A stretch of DNA of 39,224 nt from Colwellia sp. E2M01 (GTDB lineage: Bacteria > Pseudomonadota > Gammaproteobacteria > Enterobacterales > Alteromonadaceae): NCBI RefSeq assembly GCF_018860585.1, contig NZ_JAHKPR010000068.1:15037-54260 (forward strand), in the 5' to 3' direction. Made by a program: the position numbers and the translations under genes. Of this stretch, positions 1-9,368 are shown in pieces. The notes beneath the pieces are model-generated. The model made no database searches, was not told where the DNA came from, and saw only the letters and a list, made by a program, of their open reading frames with translations. Position 1 is the stretch's first letter; each line of letters starts with the position of its first letter.

Positions 1-89
1 CTAAACAAATTCGCCTTGTTATTGCACATCGGGCATAGCTCTGAGTTGGGAAGAAATTTAATCAAATTGGTATTAGTGTAAAATAACAT
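1..89 (-). CDS. partial small zinc-ribbon-like protein, runs off the left edge
   Basis: An open frame begins with ATG at 89 and stays open to the window edge, giving 29 residues. It contains a CPMC motif (Cys-x-x-Cys, residues 19-22) in the stretch ELCPMCNNKANLF, which looks like the first half of a zinc ribbon. The ATG directly follows the stop codon of the upstream metallopeptidase gene (TAAATG), so translation is probably coupled. No separate Shine-Dalgarno sequence is visible. The rest of the protein lies outside the window and I do not recognise the family. It could be a chance frame, but the Cys pair and the tight junction favour a real gene. Confidence 0.4.
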   Translation of the reverse strand, partial: MLFYTNTNLIKFLPNSELCPMCNNKANLF

Positions 90-659
90 TTAAGGGTAAA
101 TATCACCAATAAGTTCAAGTTGAGTAAGGTAAATGCGTAAATCTAATTCTAATTGATGATAATCAGGCAACATGCTTTGGCACAGCTTGTAAAAAGCTTT
201 GTTGTGCTCTTTCTCTTTTAAATGTGCTAACTCGTGTACCACTATCATGGCTAAAAAATCTTCAGGCGCTTTTTTAAATTGGCTGCCAATACGTAATTCA
301 TGTTTACTTTTTAACTTGTTACCTTGCACCCGAGATACATAAGTGTGTAAGCCAAGTGCGTTATTAATAATGTGAATCTTATCATCATATTTAATTTGGC
401 TTATCGGATCTGACTTTTTTAAATATTGATTTTTTAATGCCATAACATAAACCCTAAGGGCTTTGTCATTGCTCACGTTATGGGTAGTAGGGTACTTATT
501 TAGTAAGTATTTATCGAGGGTTTTATTGTCGATCATTTGCTGAACTTGACTTTTTATCTGCTCAGAGTAATTAGATAAGTATTTAAGCTTATTCGGCGCA
601 AAATCAGCGGGGTTATACTCGGGTACTTGAAAGGTATTTTTATTAAATTTAGGTGGCAT
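90..659 (-). CDS. YgjP-like (DUF45/M48-type) zinc metallopeptidase
   Basis: A 189-residue cytosolic protein with no signal peptide. The zinc-peptidase signature HELAH is at residues 142-146 (ligands H142 and H146, catalytic E143), with a likely third ligand at H152 in EHNKAFY. This layout, followed by a C-terminal aromatic and acidic tail (YHQLELDLRIYL), is typical of the YgjP/DUF45 family, whose substrates are poorly known. The gene is divergent from the DUF2999 gene across a 239-bp spacer and is followed without a gap by a small CxxC ORF. The start at 659 gives the usual length for the family, although no strong Shine-Dalgarno is visible upstream. Confidence 0.8.
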   Translation of the reverse strand: MPPKFNKNTFQVPEYNPADFAPNKLKYLSNYSEQIKSQVQQMIDNKTLDKYLLNKYPTTHNVSNDKALRVYVMALKNQYLKKSDPISQIKYDDKIHIINNALGLHTYVSRVQGNKLKSKHELRIGSQFKKAPEDFLAMIVVHELAHLKEKEHNKAFYKLCQSMLPDYHQLELDLRIYLTQLELIGDIYP

Positions 660-898
660 AAATAAGGATAAGTCTTAATAAAATCTAAAGCTACTGTACA
701 GCATTATACTTTTTATTTTTGATGAGTGTAATAGATAGAGTGTTTACATAGGTAGCCAATGAAAAATATAGTTTATAAATAACTTCTTAAGTAATTTGTT
801 ATCTGTAAATTTTCTCATAATATTGATAATATATGCGCCATTATGAAAAAGAGTCTAATTCATAATCGCTTATACTTAACGTTAAATAGAGAATTTAA

Positions 899-1159
899 AT
901 GAATCCAATACTGCAAATTTTAAAAGAATTAAACATCAGTGATGAAAAAATCAATGAGCTTTTTCAAGCGTTAACGGAAAATCCAATGATGGCAATGGCG
1001 TTTATCAGCCAATTAAATATTCCAGCAGATAAGCTACAAGAAATCATGAGTATTGTGATGGCTGATCCAGGCCTTATCGAGGAAGCGGTTAATGAGTTAG
1101 GTTTAGATTACTCGAAAGTGGAAGAAGCAAAAGCAAAATTAACAACAGGTAATGCATAA
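899..1159 (+). CDS. DUF2999 family small protein
   Basis: An 86-residue acidic, probably all-helical protein beginning MNPILQILKELNISDEKINELF. It resembles the DUF2999 family, short proteins of unknown function found in Vibrio, Shewanella, Colwellia and relatives. Methionine-rich central helices (residues 29-33 and 49-54) and a Lys/Ala-rich tail are visible. Its stop codon overlaps the start of the HopJ-family gene by one base (TAATG), so the two are translationally coupled and may act together. A putative -10 (TATACT) lies near 871. No function can be given. Confidence 0.75.
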   Translation: MNPILQILKELNISDEKINELFQALTENPMMAMAFISQLNIPADKLQEIMSIVMADPGLIEEAVNELGLDYSKVEEAKAKLTTGNA

Positions 1160-1527
1160 TGAGTTCAGCAGACGTAAAAACGAATGTGACTGATTTGATC
1201 AATCAACTTGATACAGCACCTGAAAGTGTTAGCTTTGAACAAGTAATGCAAGTAATTTCTGATAACTACAATTACACACCGACTACTTTTACTAATGGTG
1301 ATGTAGCTAATGAAGCTGGTACTAATGAGGGCTCATGTAAAATATTTTATTTTGCTAAGTTAAATGCCTTAACAGCAGAGCAAACATTAGCGTGTTTTGC
1401 TCAATATTACCGTGAAGATGTACTTAAACACCCAGAAGCTACTGACCACGGCAATATCCGTAACTTCATCAAATTTGGTTGGGATAAAGTTGAGTTTAAC
1501 TCAGCTGCACTAACGCCTTTAGTTTAG
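1159..1527 (+). CDS. HopJ type III effector family protein
   Basis: A 122-residue protein that matches the HopJ family: an N-terminal helix ending in a PESVSFEQVMQVI-type segment (about residues 21-33), a central YNYTPTTFTNG motif, an EGSCKIFYFAKLN core, and a C-terminal GNIRNFIKFGWDKVEF block. The family was named after a Pseudomonas effector, but most members are ordinary housekeeping-like proteins in free-living gammaproteobacteria, and nothing here suggests secretion. The start overlaps the DUF2999 stop, indicating one transcript. The oxidoreductase gene follows after 33 bp and may share the message. Confidence 0.8.
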   Translation: MSSADVKTNVTDLINQLDTAPESVSFEQVMQVISDNYNYTPTTFTNGDVANEAGTNEGSCKIFYFAKLNALTAEQTLACFAQYYREDVLKHPEATDHGNIRNFIKFGWDKVEFNSAALTPLV

Positions 1528-1560
1528 TGGTATTTTCTTACTCCTTTAAGGAATAACATC

Positions 1561-2547
1561 TTGCAATACATTGACACTGATAAAGCCAAGTCTTTAGTGT
1601 TTAGCCAAACCAATGTACCTGAAATTGCCGCGGACGAGTGTTTAATTAAAGTAAAGGCTATTGGTATAAATCGAGCCGATCTATTACAACGTGCCGGAAA
1701 ATACCCAGCACCAACCGGTGAATCGCCTATTTTAGGTTTAGAGGTGTCGGGTGAAATATATCAATGTGGTGATGAGGTTACTGAGAATCACTTAGGAAAA
1801 CAATGGCGAATTGGCGATAAGGTTTTTGCTTTAGTTGCAGGTGGCGGTTACGCACAGTTTGTAAAAGTAAAAGCAGCGCAGCTTTTTTGTTTGCCAGAAC
1901 ACTTTACTTTTGAACAAGGCGCAGCGTGTGCTGAAGTGTTTCTAACCGCTTATCAAAGTCTATTTAGTATTGCTAATTTAGCTGATGGGGCATCAGTACT
2001 CATTCATGCAGGGGCTAGCGGGGTAGGTAGTGCGGCAATTCAATTAGCCAAAGCTAAACAGTGTCATGTTACAGTAACTGTAGGCTCTGATGAAAAAGCT
2101 CAAGCTTGTCTAGCAATGGGTGCTGACAATGCCATTAATTATCATCGAACTGATTTTGTTACTTGGTCAAAAGAAAATATTGCATCAGGGTTTGATGTCA
2201 TTATTGATGTAATAAGTGGTGATTATGTCGCTAAAAACATTAATGTAGCAGCACTTGATGGACATATTGTAATATTAGCTATATTAGGTGGACGTTATTG
2301 TGAGCAACTTGATGTGTCGAAAATGTTAAGTAAACGCCTAACATTTTCAGCTTCCACTTTACGTAATCGAAGTAATACTTATAAAGCCGATCTCGTCTTA
2401 AACTTTATTAATGACTTTTACAGTGATTTAGCGAAGGGTTCAATAAAACCTATTATTGATTCCGTTTATTCATGGCACGATGTTGAACAAGCACATGCTC
2501 ATATGGCAGAAAATAATAACACTGGTAAAATAGTGTTACGTATATAA
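1561..2547 (+). CDS. NAD(P)H:quinone oxidoreductase-like MDR protein (PIG3/QOR type)
   Basis: A 328-residue medium-chain dehydrogenase/reductase without zinc ligands. The N-terminal GroES-like domain carries GINRADLLQRAGKYP (residues 36-50), the hallmark of PIG3/quinone oxidoreductase proteins. The Rossmann nucleotide-binding motif HAGASGVGSAAIQLAK lies near residues 149-164. The predicted role is NADPH-dependent reduction of quinones or reactive carbonyls in the cytosol. The start is TTG at 1561, supported by AAGGA at 1548-1552 with 8-base spacing and by alignment of the N-terminus with the family. The gene follows the HopJ-family gene by 33 bp. No terminator is evident after it. Confidence 0.85.
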   Translation: MQYIDTDKAKSLVFSQTNVPEIAADECLIKVKAIGINRADLLQRAGKYPAPTGESPILGLEVSGEIYQCGDEVTENHLGKQWRIGDKVFALVAGGGYAQFVKVKAAQLFCLPEHFTFEQGAACAEVFLTAYQSLFSIANLADGASVLIHAGASGVGSAAIQLAKAKQCHVTVTVGSDEKAQACLAMGADNAINYHRTDFVTWSKENIASGFDVIIDVISGDYVAKNINVAALDGHIVILAILGGRYCEQLDVSKMLSKRLTFSASTLRNRSNTYKADLVLNFINDFYSDLAKGSIKPIIDSVYSWHDVEQAHAHMAENNNTGKIVLRI

Positions 2548-2674
2548 GTTGTATTTCTAATAATTATTCGTAATTTCAGTTAATTCTTTGTTTCATTTAA
2601 ACGTGTAAATTGATAGCTTTAACCTATCTTTATACCTATTCATATTATTTATACATTATCCGTAGAGGAAGAAC

Positions 2675-3628
2675 ATGACAACACAGCTTCAAAAATTAAG
2701 TAAATTAACCACAGTTGTTGCAGATACTGGTGATATCGCCGAAATTGAGAAGTTTTCTCCTCAAGATGCGACAACAAACCCAAGCTTACTTCTTAAAGCC
2801 GCTTCAATTCCACAATATCAACCGTTAATTGATGAAGCGATTGCATGGGCTAAAACGCAATCTAACGATGTTGATCAACAAGTGATTGATGCTGGTGACA
2901 AATTATCAGTAAATATTGGTTTAGAAATTTTAAAATCAGTACCTGGCCGTATCTCAACAGAAGTTGATGCTCGTTTATCTTATGATGGCGAATCATCTTT
3001 GATTAAAGCGCGTAAATTAATCAAACTTTATAATGATGCGGGTATCAGTAATGATCGTGTATTAATTAAATTAGCCTCAACGTGGGAAGGCATTCAAGCG
3101 GCTGCAACCTTAGAAAAAGAAGGTATTAACTGTAACCTAACGTTATTGTTTAGTTTTGCCCAAGCAAGAGCATGTGCAGAAGCTGGGGTTTACTTAATCT
3201 CACCGTTTGTTGGTCGTATTCTTGATTGGTACAAAAAAGCAGAAGGTAAAGACAGCTACTTACCATCAGAAGATCCTGGTGTATTGTCAGTAACTGACAT
3301 CTACAATTATTACAAACAACATGGTTACAATACTGTTGTGATGGGTGCAAGCTTCCGTAATGTTGAAGAAATACTTGAACTAGCAGGCTGTGATCGCTTA
3401 ACAATTGGTCCAGGCTTATTAGAGCAATTGGAAGCTTCAACAGCTGATGTGCCTGTTAAGTTAGCCTACAGCGGTGAAATTAAAGCGCAGCCAGAGTCGT
3501 TAACTGAAGCACAGTTCCGTTGGGATCATAACCAAGATGCAATGGCGGTTGAAAAACTAGCGGAAGGTATTCGTAACTTTGCTATTGATCAAAACAAATT
3601 AGAAGTGACGTTAAGATCAAAATTATAG
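2675..3628 (+). CDS. talB: transaldolase B
   Basis: A 317-residue class I transaldolase of the non-oxidative pentose phosphate pathway. It transfers a dihydroxyacetone unit between sedoheptulose-7-phosphate and glyceraldehyde-3-phosphate through a Schiff base. The Schiff-base lysine is K132 in [13 protein letters not shown]17, N35 (TTNPS) and E96 (STEVDARLS) sit at the same positions as in E. coli TalB, and the length matches. AGAGGAAG just upstream of the ATG at 2675 is a strong Shine-Dalgarno. It is monocistronic, with its own terminator at 3831-3860. Confidence 0.97.
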   Translation: MTTQLQKLSKLTTVVADTGDIAEIEKFSPQDATTNPSLLLKAASIPQYQPLIDEAIAWAKTQSNDVDQQVIDAGDKLSVNIGLEILKSVPGRISTEVDARLSYDGESSLIKARKLIKLYNDAGISNDRVLIKLASTWEGIQAAATLEKEGINCNLTLLFSFAQARACAEAGVYLISPFVGRILDWYKKAEGKDSYLPSEDPGVLSVTDIYNYYKQHGYNTVVMGASFRNVEEILELAGCDRLTIGPGLLEQLEASTADVPVKLAYSGEIKAQPESLTEAQFRWDHNQDAMAVEKLAEGIRNFAIDQNKLEVTLRSKL

Positions 3629-3830
3629 TTATAGTGGTATTTAACCTGATCTCGGTTTAATAAATCCTTCTCTAACAGCTATTGCAAGTAAGTTTGTCTT
3701 GAAGGTGAAGAAATTATCAAATTAGACTGCTAGATTAAATAATATTCTAAATAATTTCAATAAGTTAAAATTATATTAAACTAAGTTCCGGTTATTTAGC
3801 TTACGTTATATTGATATGCTGGTTTGAAAT

Positions 3831-3860
3831 AAAAAGAGATGCTTACTAGCATCTCTTTTT
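3831..3860 (+). terminator. intrinsic terminator after talB
   Basis: A 12-bp perfect stem (arms 3831-3842 and 3849-3860, core AAAGAGATGC/GCATCTCTTT) with loop TTACTA, ending in a T run. The A run on the other side makes it potentially bidirectional. It lies 202 bp after the talB stop. Confidence 0.85.
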
Positions 3861-3991
3861 ATTTAGATAAGACTTTTTTAGAAGCGTCTGAGATATTAAT
3901 CACGATATGTATTTGCACAATAGTTAGTATAGTTACCTCGCCACTACGACAATAAATATGAGCAAGGTGTTTTAATAATGACTTACTATAC

Positions 3992-4026
3992 AAAAAAGCT
4001 ATTAGGGTCTAATAACGATTAATAGC
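3992..4026 (-). terminator. intrinsic terminator at the end of the trp operon
   Basis: Read on the minus strand: a 7-bp stem GCTATTA/TAATAGC (arms 4026-4020 and 4004-3998) with a 15-base loop, followed at once by six T residues (3997-3992). It lies 16 bp beyond the trpA stop, the expected place for the operon terminator. An alternative TAGGG/CCCTA pairing overlaps it. Confidence 0.65.
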
Positions 4027-4041
4027 CCTATATTTTCTTTG

Positions 4042-4908
4042 CTACGCTTTAGTCGCTGCTTTCATATCATGAATGAATTGTGACATTTCAGTGAGCATTT
4101 TTTTATTATCATTTAGGTTGTTTTCAATCACCTTAACCACAGCAGAGCCACTGATTGCGCCTAAAGCACCCGCGTTAAGCGCATCTTTTACTTGTTGCGG
4201 CGTTGAAATACCAAAACCAATAACAGGTGGCGCAGCATTATAGTTATTTAAGCTTTCAATTAACTGGTTTGCTGTACTACTAACTGTATTTTTAGGCGTT
4301 TCAGGCGTATCTACACCGGTAACACCAGCACGACTTAATACATAGGTATAACCACGAGAAAGTGACGATACCGCACGTAAAGTGTCATCATTGGCATTAG
4401 GCGGGGCAATAAAAATTGGTGCAATACCATATTTTAACGCAGCCGCTTTAAATGGTTCGCTTTCTCTAATTGGTACGTCAGCAATCAATACTGAATCAAC
4501 ACCCGCTGCAGCCATATCTTTGTAGAAGGTATCAATACCGCGGGCAAATACTAAGTTACCGTAAAGTAGTAATCCAATAGGAATTTGTGGTGCGTATTCA
4601 CGTACTTGCTTTAATATATCGATACAAGTATCAGGCGTAATGCCTTTACCTAAAGCACGCATTGCTGCATGCTGTATTGTTAAACCATCTGCACTTGGAT
4701 CTGAAAAGGGAATGCCTAATTCAAGTGCATCGGCACCCGAATCAATTAAACTTTTAATTACTTCAAATGATTGCTCTGCATTTGGGTCGCCAATCATTAC
4801 AAATGGGATAAAGGCTTTTTCATTTTTTTCTTTTAATGCAGCAAAAGCAGCTTGATAACGTGCGCCAGCTTCTTGAATATTTGTTTCTGCCGTAAGAGAC
4901 TGTGACAT
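4042..4908 (-). CDS. trpA: tryptophan synthase alpha subunit
   Basis: A 288-residue TIM-barrel enzyme that cleaves indole-3-glycerol phosphate to indole and glyceraldehyde-3-phosphate and channels indole to TrpB. The signature [14 protein letters not shown] (from residue 62) contains the catalytic E63 and D74, equivalent to E49 and D60 in E. coli; the protein has a longer N-terminal tail, accounting for the 14-residue offset. The C-terminal phosphate-binding segment GFGISTP and the loop GAISGSAVV are present. The ATG overlaps the final base of the trpB stop, so the two subunits are translationally coupled, as expected for an equimolar complex. Last gene of the trp operon. Confidence 0.97.
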   Translation of the reverse strand: MSQSLTAETNIQEAGARYQAAFAALKEKNEKAFIPFVMIGDPNAEQSFEVIKSLIDSGADALELGIPFSDPSADGLTIQHAAMRALGKGITPDTCIDILKQVREYAPQIPIGLLLYGNLVFARGIDTFYKDMAAAGVDSVLIADVPIRESEPFKAAALKYGIAPIFIAPPNANDDTLRAVSSLSRGYTYVLSRAGVTGVDTPETPKNTVSSTANQLIESLNNYNAAPPVIGFGISTPQQVKDALNAGALGAISGSAVVKVIENNLNDNKKMLTEMSQFIHDMKAATKA

Positions 4909-6164
4909 TATGCTTCTCCTCTGTGTTTTACTCTTGTTGTCGATGCTGCAGCGTCAGGTGCGATAATTGCACGAACATGTGCTAAATCTTTATCACCACG
5001 GCCAGAAAGGTTCACTAAGTAAATTGTTTCCTCCGTTGCTGCTTCTGCCATTTTTAAGGCTTGAGCAAGGGCGTGAGATGATTCAAGCGCAGGGATAATA
5101 CCTTCATTTTTCGCTAATGTTTGAAATGCCTCTAATGCTTCATCGTCATTAATTGGCACATATTGTGCGCGGCCAGTATCTTTTAAAAATGCGTGTTGTG
5201 GGCCAACAGCAGGGTAATCAAGCCCTGCTGATACAGAGTAAGACTCTTCAATTTGACCATCTTTATCTTGCATAATATAGGTGTAGTTACCGTGTAACAT
5301 GCCTTTTGAGCCCGCTACCAAAGTTGCACCATGTTGAGTGGTGTTAATACCCTTACCACCGGCTTCAACGCCAATTAATTTAACGCCTTCTTCTTTAATA
5401 AAGTCGCTGAACATGCCGATAGCGTTTGAGCCGCCACCCACTGCGGCGATAACGTAATCAGGTAAGCGACCTTCTTCTTCAAGGAATTGTGCTTTAGCTT
5501 CCTCGCCGATCATTTTTTGAAATTCACGAACGATAGTTGGGAACGGGTGAGGACCTGCTGCCGTACCTAATAAATAATGCGCTTTATCGTAGTTTGCAGA
5601 CCAGTCTCGAAGTGCTTCATTAACTGCATCTTTTAATGTGCCAGAGCCAGCCGTTACCGGAATAACTTCTGCGCCCATTAGCTCCATACGAAATACGTTA
5701 GGTTGTTGACGTTGGCAATCAACGGCACCCATGTAAATCTTACATTTTAAGCCAAGTAACGAACAAGCAATTGCGGTGGCAACGCCGTGTTGTCCGGCAC
5801 CTGTTTCGGCAATAATTTCAGTTTTACCCATGCGTTTGGCAAGTAAAGCTTGTCCTAACACTTGGTTAGTTTTGTGAGCGCCACCGTGTAATAAGTCTTC
5901 ACGTTTTAAGTAGATTTTTGCTAACGGGTTTTTAACTATATTACGACAACAAGTAAGCGGCGTAGGGCGACCAGCATACTTAGTTAATAAGTCATTAAAC
6001 TCTTTTAAAAATGCTTCATCGGTTTGTGATTCAATAAAAGCGTGCTCTAATTGCTCTAATGCCGGCACTAATAATTCGCCGACATACATGCCACCAAACT
6101 CACCAAAATATGCGGGTAATGTTTCTTTGATGGATGATTTTTGAGTCGTTGTTTTGTCTGTCAT
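4908..6164 (-). CDS. trpB: tryptophan synthase beta subunit
   Basis: PLP-dependent beta-replacement of serine with indole to make tryptophan. From the ATG at 6164 the protein has 418 residues. The PLP lysine is K98 in HGGAHKTNQ, and the glycine-rich phosphate loop CVGGGSNA-like segment appears as [11 protein letters not shown]. The frame stays open upstream to 6272, but that extension overlaps trpCF and lacks similarity. The start at 6164 is preceded by AGGAATT and lies one base beyond the trpCF stop. The N-terminus [15 protein letters not shown] is characteristic of TrpB. It acts in a heterotetramer with TrpA. Confidence 0.96.
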   Translation of the reverse strand: MTDKTTTQKSSIKETLPAYFGEFGGMYVGELLVPALEQLEHAFIESQTDEAFLKEFNDLLTKYAGRPTPLTCCRNIVKNPLAKIYLKREDLLHGGAHKTNQVLGQALLAKRMGKTEIIAETGAGQHGVATAIACSLLGLKCKIYMGAVDCQRQQPNVFRMELMGAEVIPVTAGSGTLKDAVNEALRDWSANYDKAHYLLGTAAGPHPFPTIVREFQKMIGEEAKAQFLEEEGRLPDYVIAAVGGGSNAIGMFSDFIKEEGVKLIGVEAGGKGINTTQHGATLVAGSKGMLHGNYTYIMQDKDGQIEESYSVSAGLDYPAVGPQHAFLKDTGRAQYVPINDDEALEAFQTLAKNEGIIPALESSHALAQALKMAEAATEETIYLVNLSGRGDKDLAHVRAIIAPDAAASTTRVKHRGEA

Positions 6165-6165
6165 C

Positions 6166-7617
6166 TTAATAATTCCTAATTTGCGAAAATACTTGGTTAA
6201 GCTTCTCGCTTGATTTAATACCTGGACTATCTTCAACACCTGAGTTGAGATCAAGGCCAAATAAATCGACATCTGTTAATTGCTCTATAGCTTGACCAAT
6301 ATTGTTATTGTTTAATCCTCCAGCTAAGAAGCTTTTTGATAAATCTTGCTCACTTTCGGTTAATACTTGCCAGTCAAATGACTCGCCACTACCTGGGCTT
6401 TTTCCATCAAGGACATGGTGCGTAACAGCAGGGTTTAATAAAGGTACACTTTGCGCTACAGGGCTTGCTTGCCATATTTGGCAAAAATCACAACCGTTAT
6501 CACTTAGCTCTTGGGTTAATGCGCTAATGTATTGTGCATCTTCGCTACCGTGTAGTTGTACCGCGTTGAGCTTTAACGTTTTCACTAAATCAATAATAGT
6601 GTCTCTATTTTCATTCACAAAAACACCGACATATTCTAATTTAGCTTCAGCGTTAATAATATTTTTCGCTTGCTCTTTAGTTACATAACGTGGCGATTTT
6701 TCTGCAAATATCAACCCACCAAAACGAGCGCCAGCTTGTGCTGCAGCATTAGCATATTTAGCATCAGTTAAACCGCACACTTTATTGTTACCAAAGATGA
6801 GCTTACGGCAAGCTAAATCAATGTCTTGATAAACATTGTTTTTAGGGTCCATTAATGAACTGCCTACTAAGAATCCATCAACTGCTGGCGCTAATTCTCT
6901 TACTTGAGCATTGTTATAAATGCCTGATTCAGAAATTATAATCCTATCATCAGGTAAGGTTGGCGCGTATTCAAAGGTACGAATTAAATCGGTACTTAGA
7001 TCACGTAAATTACGATTATTTATGCCGATCATTTTAGCATTTAAGGCAATAGCACGGTCACGCTCATCTTCAGTAGATATTTCCGTTAATATGGCTAAGT
7101 TATATTGCTCAGCAACGGCAGCTAGCTCTTTATATTCTTCATCAGATAAAACACTTAACATTAATAAAATAGCGTCAGCGCCGTAGTGTCTAGCTAAGTG
7201 AACTTGGTATGTATCAATAAAGAAGTCTTTGTTAAGTACCGGACATTTTACTGATTCAGTGACCGTTCTTAAATACTCAAAGTCACCCTGAAAATATTTT
7301 TTGTCAGTTAACACTGAAATAGCGGCGGCGTAATTATCGTAAATTTGGCAAATGCCTTTTACGTCAAAATCAGGACGAATAAGCCCTTTAGAAGGTGACG
7401 CTTTTTTACATTCGAGAATAAAGCCTGCGTAAGGTTTATCTTCTGTGCGGGTTAATGCCGCGTACATATCTTTAGTGGTTGGCACTAAATCGTTAATAAA
7501 AGTCTCGAGTGGTTTACTTATTTTTAAAGCGTCTATTTCAACACGCTTGTCATCAACAATGCGCTCTAATATGTTTTTTTCTTTTGGCGCATTAGCTGTT
7601 TGAGTATTGGTGGTCAT
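6166..7617 (-). CDS. trpCF: bifunctional indole-3-glycerol-phosphate synthase / phosphoribosylanthranilate isomerase
   Basis: A 483-residue fusion of two TIM barrels carrying out steps 3 and 4 of tryptophan synthesis from anthranilate. The N-terminal TrpC barrel (about residues 10-265) has [10 protein letters not shown], the IGINNRNL strand and the ISESGI segment. The C-terminal TrpF barrel (about residues 275-483) starts with the catalytic-cysteine motif [12 protein letters not shown] and contains AVQLHGSED and [16 protein letters not shown]. The fused arrangement is typical of enteric and marine gammaproteobacteria. It sits between trpD (49 bp gap) and trpB. Confidence 0.96.
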   Translation of the reverse strand: MTTNTQTANAPKEKNILERIVDDKRVEIDALKISKPLETFINDLVPTTKDMYAALTRTEDKPYAGFILECKKASPSKGLIRPDFDVKGICQIYDNYAAAISVLTDKKYFQGDFEYLRTVTESVKCPVLNKDFFIDTYQVHLARHYGADAILLMLSVLSDEEYKELAAVAEQYNLAILTEISTEDERDRAIALNAKMIGINNRNLRDLSTDLIRTFEYAPTLPDDRIIISESGIYNNAQVRELAPAVDGFLVGSSLMDPKNNVYQDIDLACRKLIFGNNKVCGLTDAKYANAAAQAGARFGGLIFAEKSPRYVTKEQAKNIINAEAKLEYVGVFVNENRDTIIDLVKTLKLNAVQLHGSEDAQYISALTQELSDNGCDFCQIWQASPVAQSVPLLNPAVTHHVLDGKSPGSGESFDWQVLTESEQDLSKSFLAGGLNNNNIGQAIEQLTDVDLFGLDLNSGVEDSPGIKSSEKLNQVFSQIRNY

Positions 7618-7666
7618 AATTTTTTAAACCTTTTCGTTGTACGGTATCTATTTATTGTTCCGAAAG

Positions 7667-8722
7667 TTATTGATTCGAAAGCTCAACTAATTCGGTTAGC
7701 GTGCTAAACCCTTTACCTGAAGCAAGTACTTCAGTAGCAATTGCTGCTGCTTGTTTTAAGCTACCTGCTTTGTCATGTAAGTAAAGTAGTGCTGCGCAGT
7801 TAATGATAACTGCGGCATTGTGTGCTTCTTTGCCGTTGCCTGATAAAATACTTTTAATAATATCTGCGTTCTCTGCAGGTGTTCCGCCTTTTATATCATC
7901 AAGAGAATAATTTTTTAAACCAAAGTCTTGTGGCGATATAGTGCGTTCAATTAATTCATCATTGCGAATTTCAATCACTTGGGTATCACCATGTAAGGCT
8001 ATTTCATCTAACCCACTACCGTGAACAACAAAAGCACGTTTAACACCTGTAAGTTGTAATGCCTTTGCGATAGGCAATAATAGCTCAGGAACATAAACGC
8101 CAAGCAACATGATGTTCGGTTTTGATGGATTAACTAATGGCCCCAAAATATTGAATATGGTGCGAATGCCCATGGCTTGACGAACAGGTCCTGCATATTT
8201 AAAACCCGTATGATAAGCAGGAGCATATAAAAAGCATAAGTTGGCTTTGTCTAAACAGTTATTCGCTGTTTCAGGCGACATGTTTAAATTTACGCCAAAA
8301 GCTTCAAGTAAATCAGCAGAGCCAGACATACTTGAAACACTACGATTACCATGTTTTGCCATTTTTAAACCACAAGCCGCAGCAAGTATTGCGGCTGTGG
8401 TAGAAATGTTAATAGTATTAGCGCCATCACCGCCGGTACCAACACAATCGGCAACGGTTGCATCATCTGTACGAGCAGGGAAGGCCGTTGCCGCATTACG
8501 TATTGCAATAGCAGCACCAGCAATTTCTTCTGGTGTTTCACCTTTAATTTTAAGTGCTGTTAACACACTCGCCATTAGTGCTGGTTCAATTTTACCTTCT
8601 AACACTTGTTGAAAAAAATCATGGCTTTGATTTTGTGTTAAATCAATACCGTCAACTAATGAAGGCAAGGTCGCTTTAATATCAGTAGCATTAGGTGTTT
8701 CGTTTTGAGTTGTTTGCGACAT
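7667..8722 (-). CDS. trpD: anthranilate phosphoribosyltransferase
   Basis: A 351-residue class IV phosphoribosyltransferase that joins anthranilate to PRPP. The PRPP-binding motif is VGTGGDGANTINIS, with the companion segments KHGNRSVSSMSGSAD and GPVRQAMGIRTIFNILGPL. The frame is open 12 codons further upstream, but the ATG at 8722 is preceded by AAAGGAGC at proper spacing and lies one base before the trpG stop, so I choose it. Unlike enteric bacteria, trpG and trpD are separate genes here. Confidence 0.95.
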   Translation of the reverse strand: MSQTTQNETPNATDIKATLPSLVDGIDLTQNQSHDFFQQVLEGKIEPALMASVLTALKIKGETPEEIAGAAIAIRNAATAFPARTDDATVADCVGTGGDGANTINISTTAAILAAACGLKMAKHGNRSVSSMSGSADLLEAFGVNLNMSPETANNCLDKANLCFLYAPAYHTGFKYAGPVRQAMGIRTIFNILGPLVNPSKPNIMLLGVYVPELLLPIAKALQLTGVKRAFVVHGSGLDEIALHGDTQVIEIRNDELIERTISPQDFGLKNYSLDDIKGGTPAENADIIKSILSGNGKEAHNAAVIINCAALLYLHDKAGSLKQAAAIATEVLASGKGFSTLTELVELSNQ

Positions 8723-8723
8723 T

Positions 8724-9368
8724 TTATGCTCCTTTAATTTGCTGAGTACTGGCAGCATTATCTAATGATTTTGACATAGCTAATAAGTAGTCAATACCTT
8801 GCGCCAAAAGTGGCGTACCAAAAGTAGTTAAGATAGACTCAGGATGAAATTGGAAAGCTAATATCGCATCATCATCTTTACTAATGGCCATGCACATGCC
8901 GTTATAATCAGCTATAACATCAACACCTTGCGGAATATCTTTTCCTATTAATGAATGATAACGCGCTACAGGTAATGGATTTTGAATACCTTTAAAAGCG
9001 CCTTCGCCCGTGTGAGTTATATTTGACGACTTTCCGTGAATAATTTCTTCGGCGCGATCTACCTTACCGCCGTAATGTTCAATAAGTGCTTGATGACCTA
9101 AACAAATACCTAACATTGGGATTTTGCCTGCACATTTTGCAATAAGCTCCATCAAGCAACCGGCTTTGCTCGGCTCGCCAGGGCCTGGAGATAAAACTAA
9201 TAACACAGGCTCAGCTGTTTTTGCCGTGTGCTCAAGCATTTTATTAAAAATGAAGTCAGCACTTAGGGTGTTACGATAAACACTTGGCTCGAAACCTAAA
9301 CATTGAAATTCATCAACAAGGTTGTAAGTAAAAGAATCGAGGTTATCTAGCATAAATAATTTAGTCAT
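8724..9368 (-). CDS. trpG: anthranilate synthase component II (glutamine amidotransferase)
   Basis: A 214-residue class I glutamine amidotransferase that supplies ammonia to TrpE. The nucleophile is C89 in MLGICLGHQ, the oxyanion motif is SPGPGEPSKAG, and the His/Glu pair of the triad is in FQFHPESIL. The opening MLDNLDSFTYNLVDEF is typical of TrpG. The start overlaps the trpE stop by 8 bases, consistent with coupled production of the two subunits. A TrpG/PabA dual role cannot be excluded, but the operon position favours tryptophan synthesis. Confidence 0.95.
   Translation of the reverse strand: MTKLFMLDNLDSFTYNLVDEFQCLGFEPSVYRNTLSADFIFNKMLEHTAKTAEPVLLVLSPGPGEPSKAGCLMELIAKCAGKIPMLGICLGHQALIEHYGGKVDRAEEIIHGKSSNITHTGEGAFKGIQNPLPVARYHSLIGKDIPQGVDVIADYNGMCMAISKDDDAILAFQFHPESILTTFGTPLLAQGIDYLLAMSKSLDNAASTQQIKGA

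Larger units (their letters stand above)
3629..4041. other. convergent talB-trpA intergenic region
   Basis: 413 bp between two convergent genes. It holds the talB terminator (3831-3860) and the trp operon terminator (3992-4026). The rest is AT-rich sequence in which I see no convincing ORF, RNA gene or promoter. Confidence 0.5.

Noticed and set aside
3642..3660. CTGATCTC with GGTT, also seen near 38805, as a possible dispersed repeat
   Set aside because: Only eight contiguous bases are shared and the surrounding hairpins differ; too short to claim a repeat family.
6165..6272. N-terminal extension of trpB
   Set aside because: It lies wholly within trpCF, lacks a ribosome binding site and does not resemble TrpB; the ATG at 6164 is well supported.
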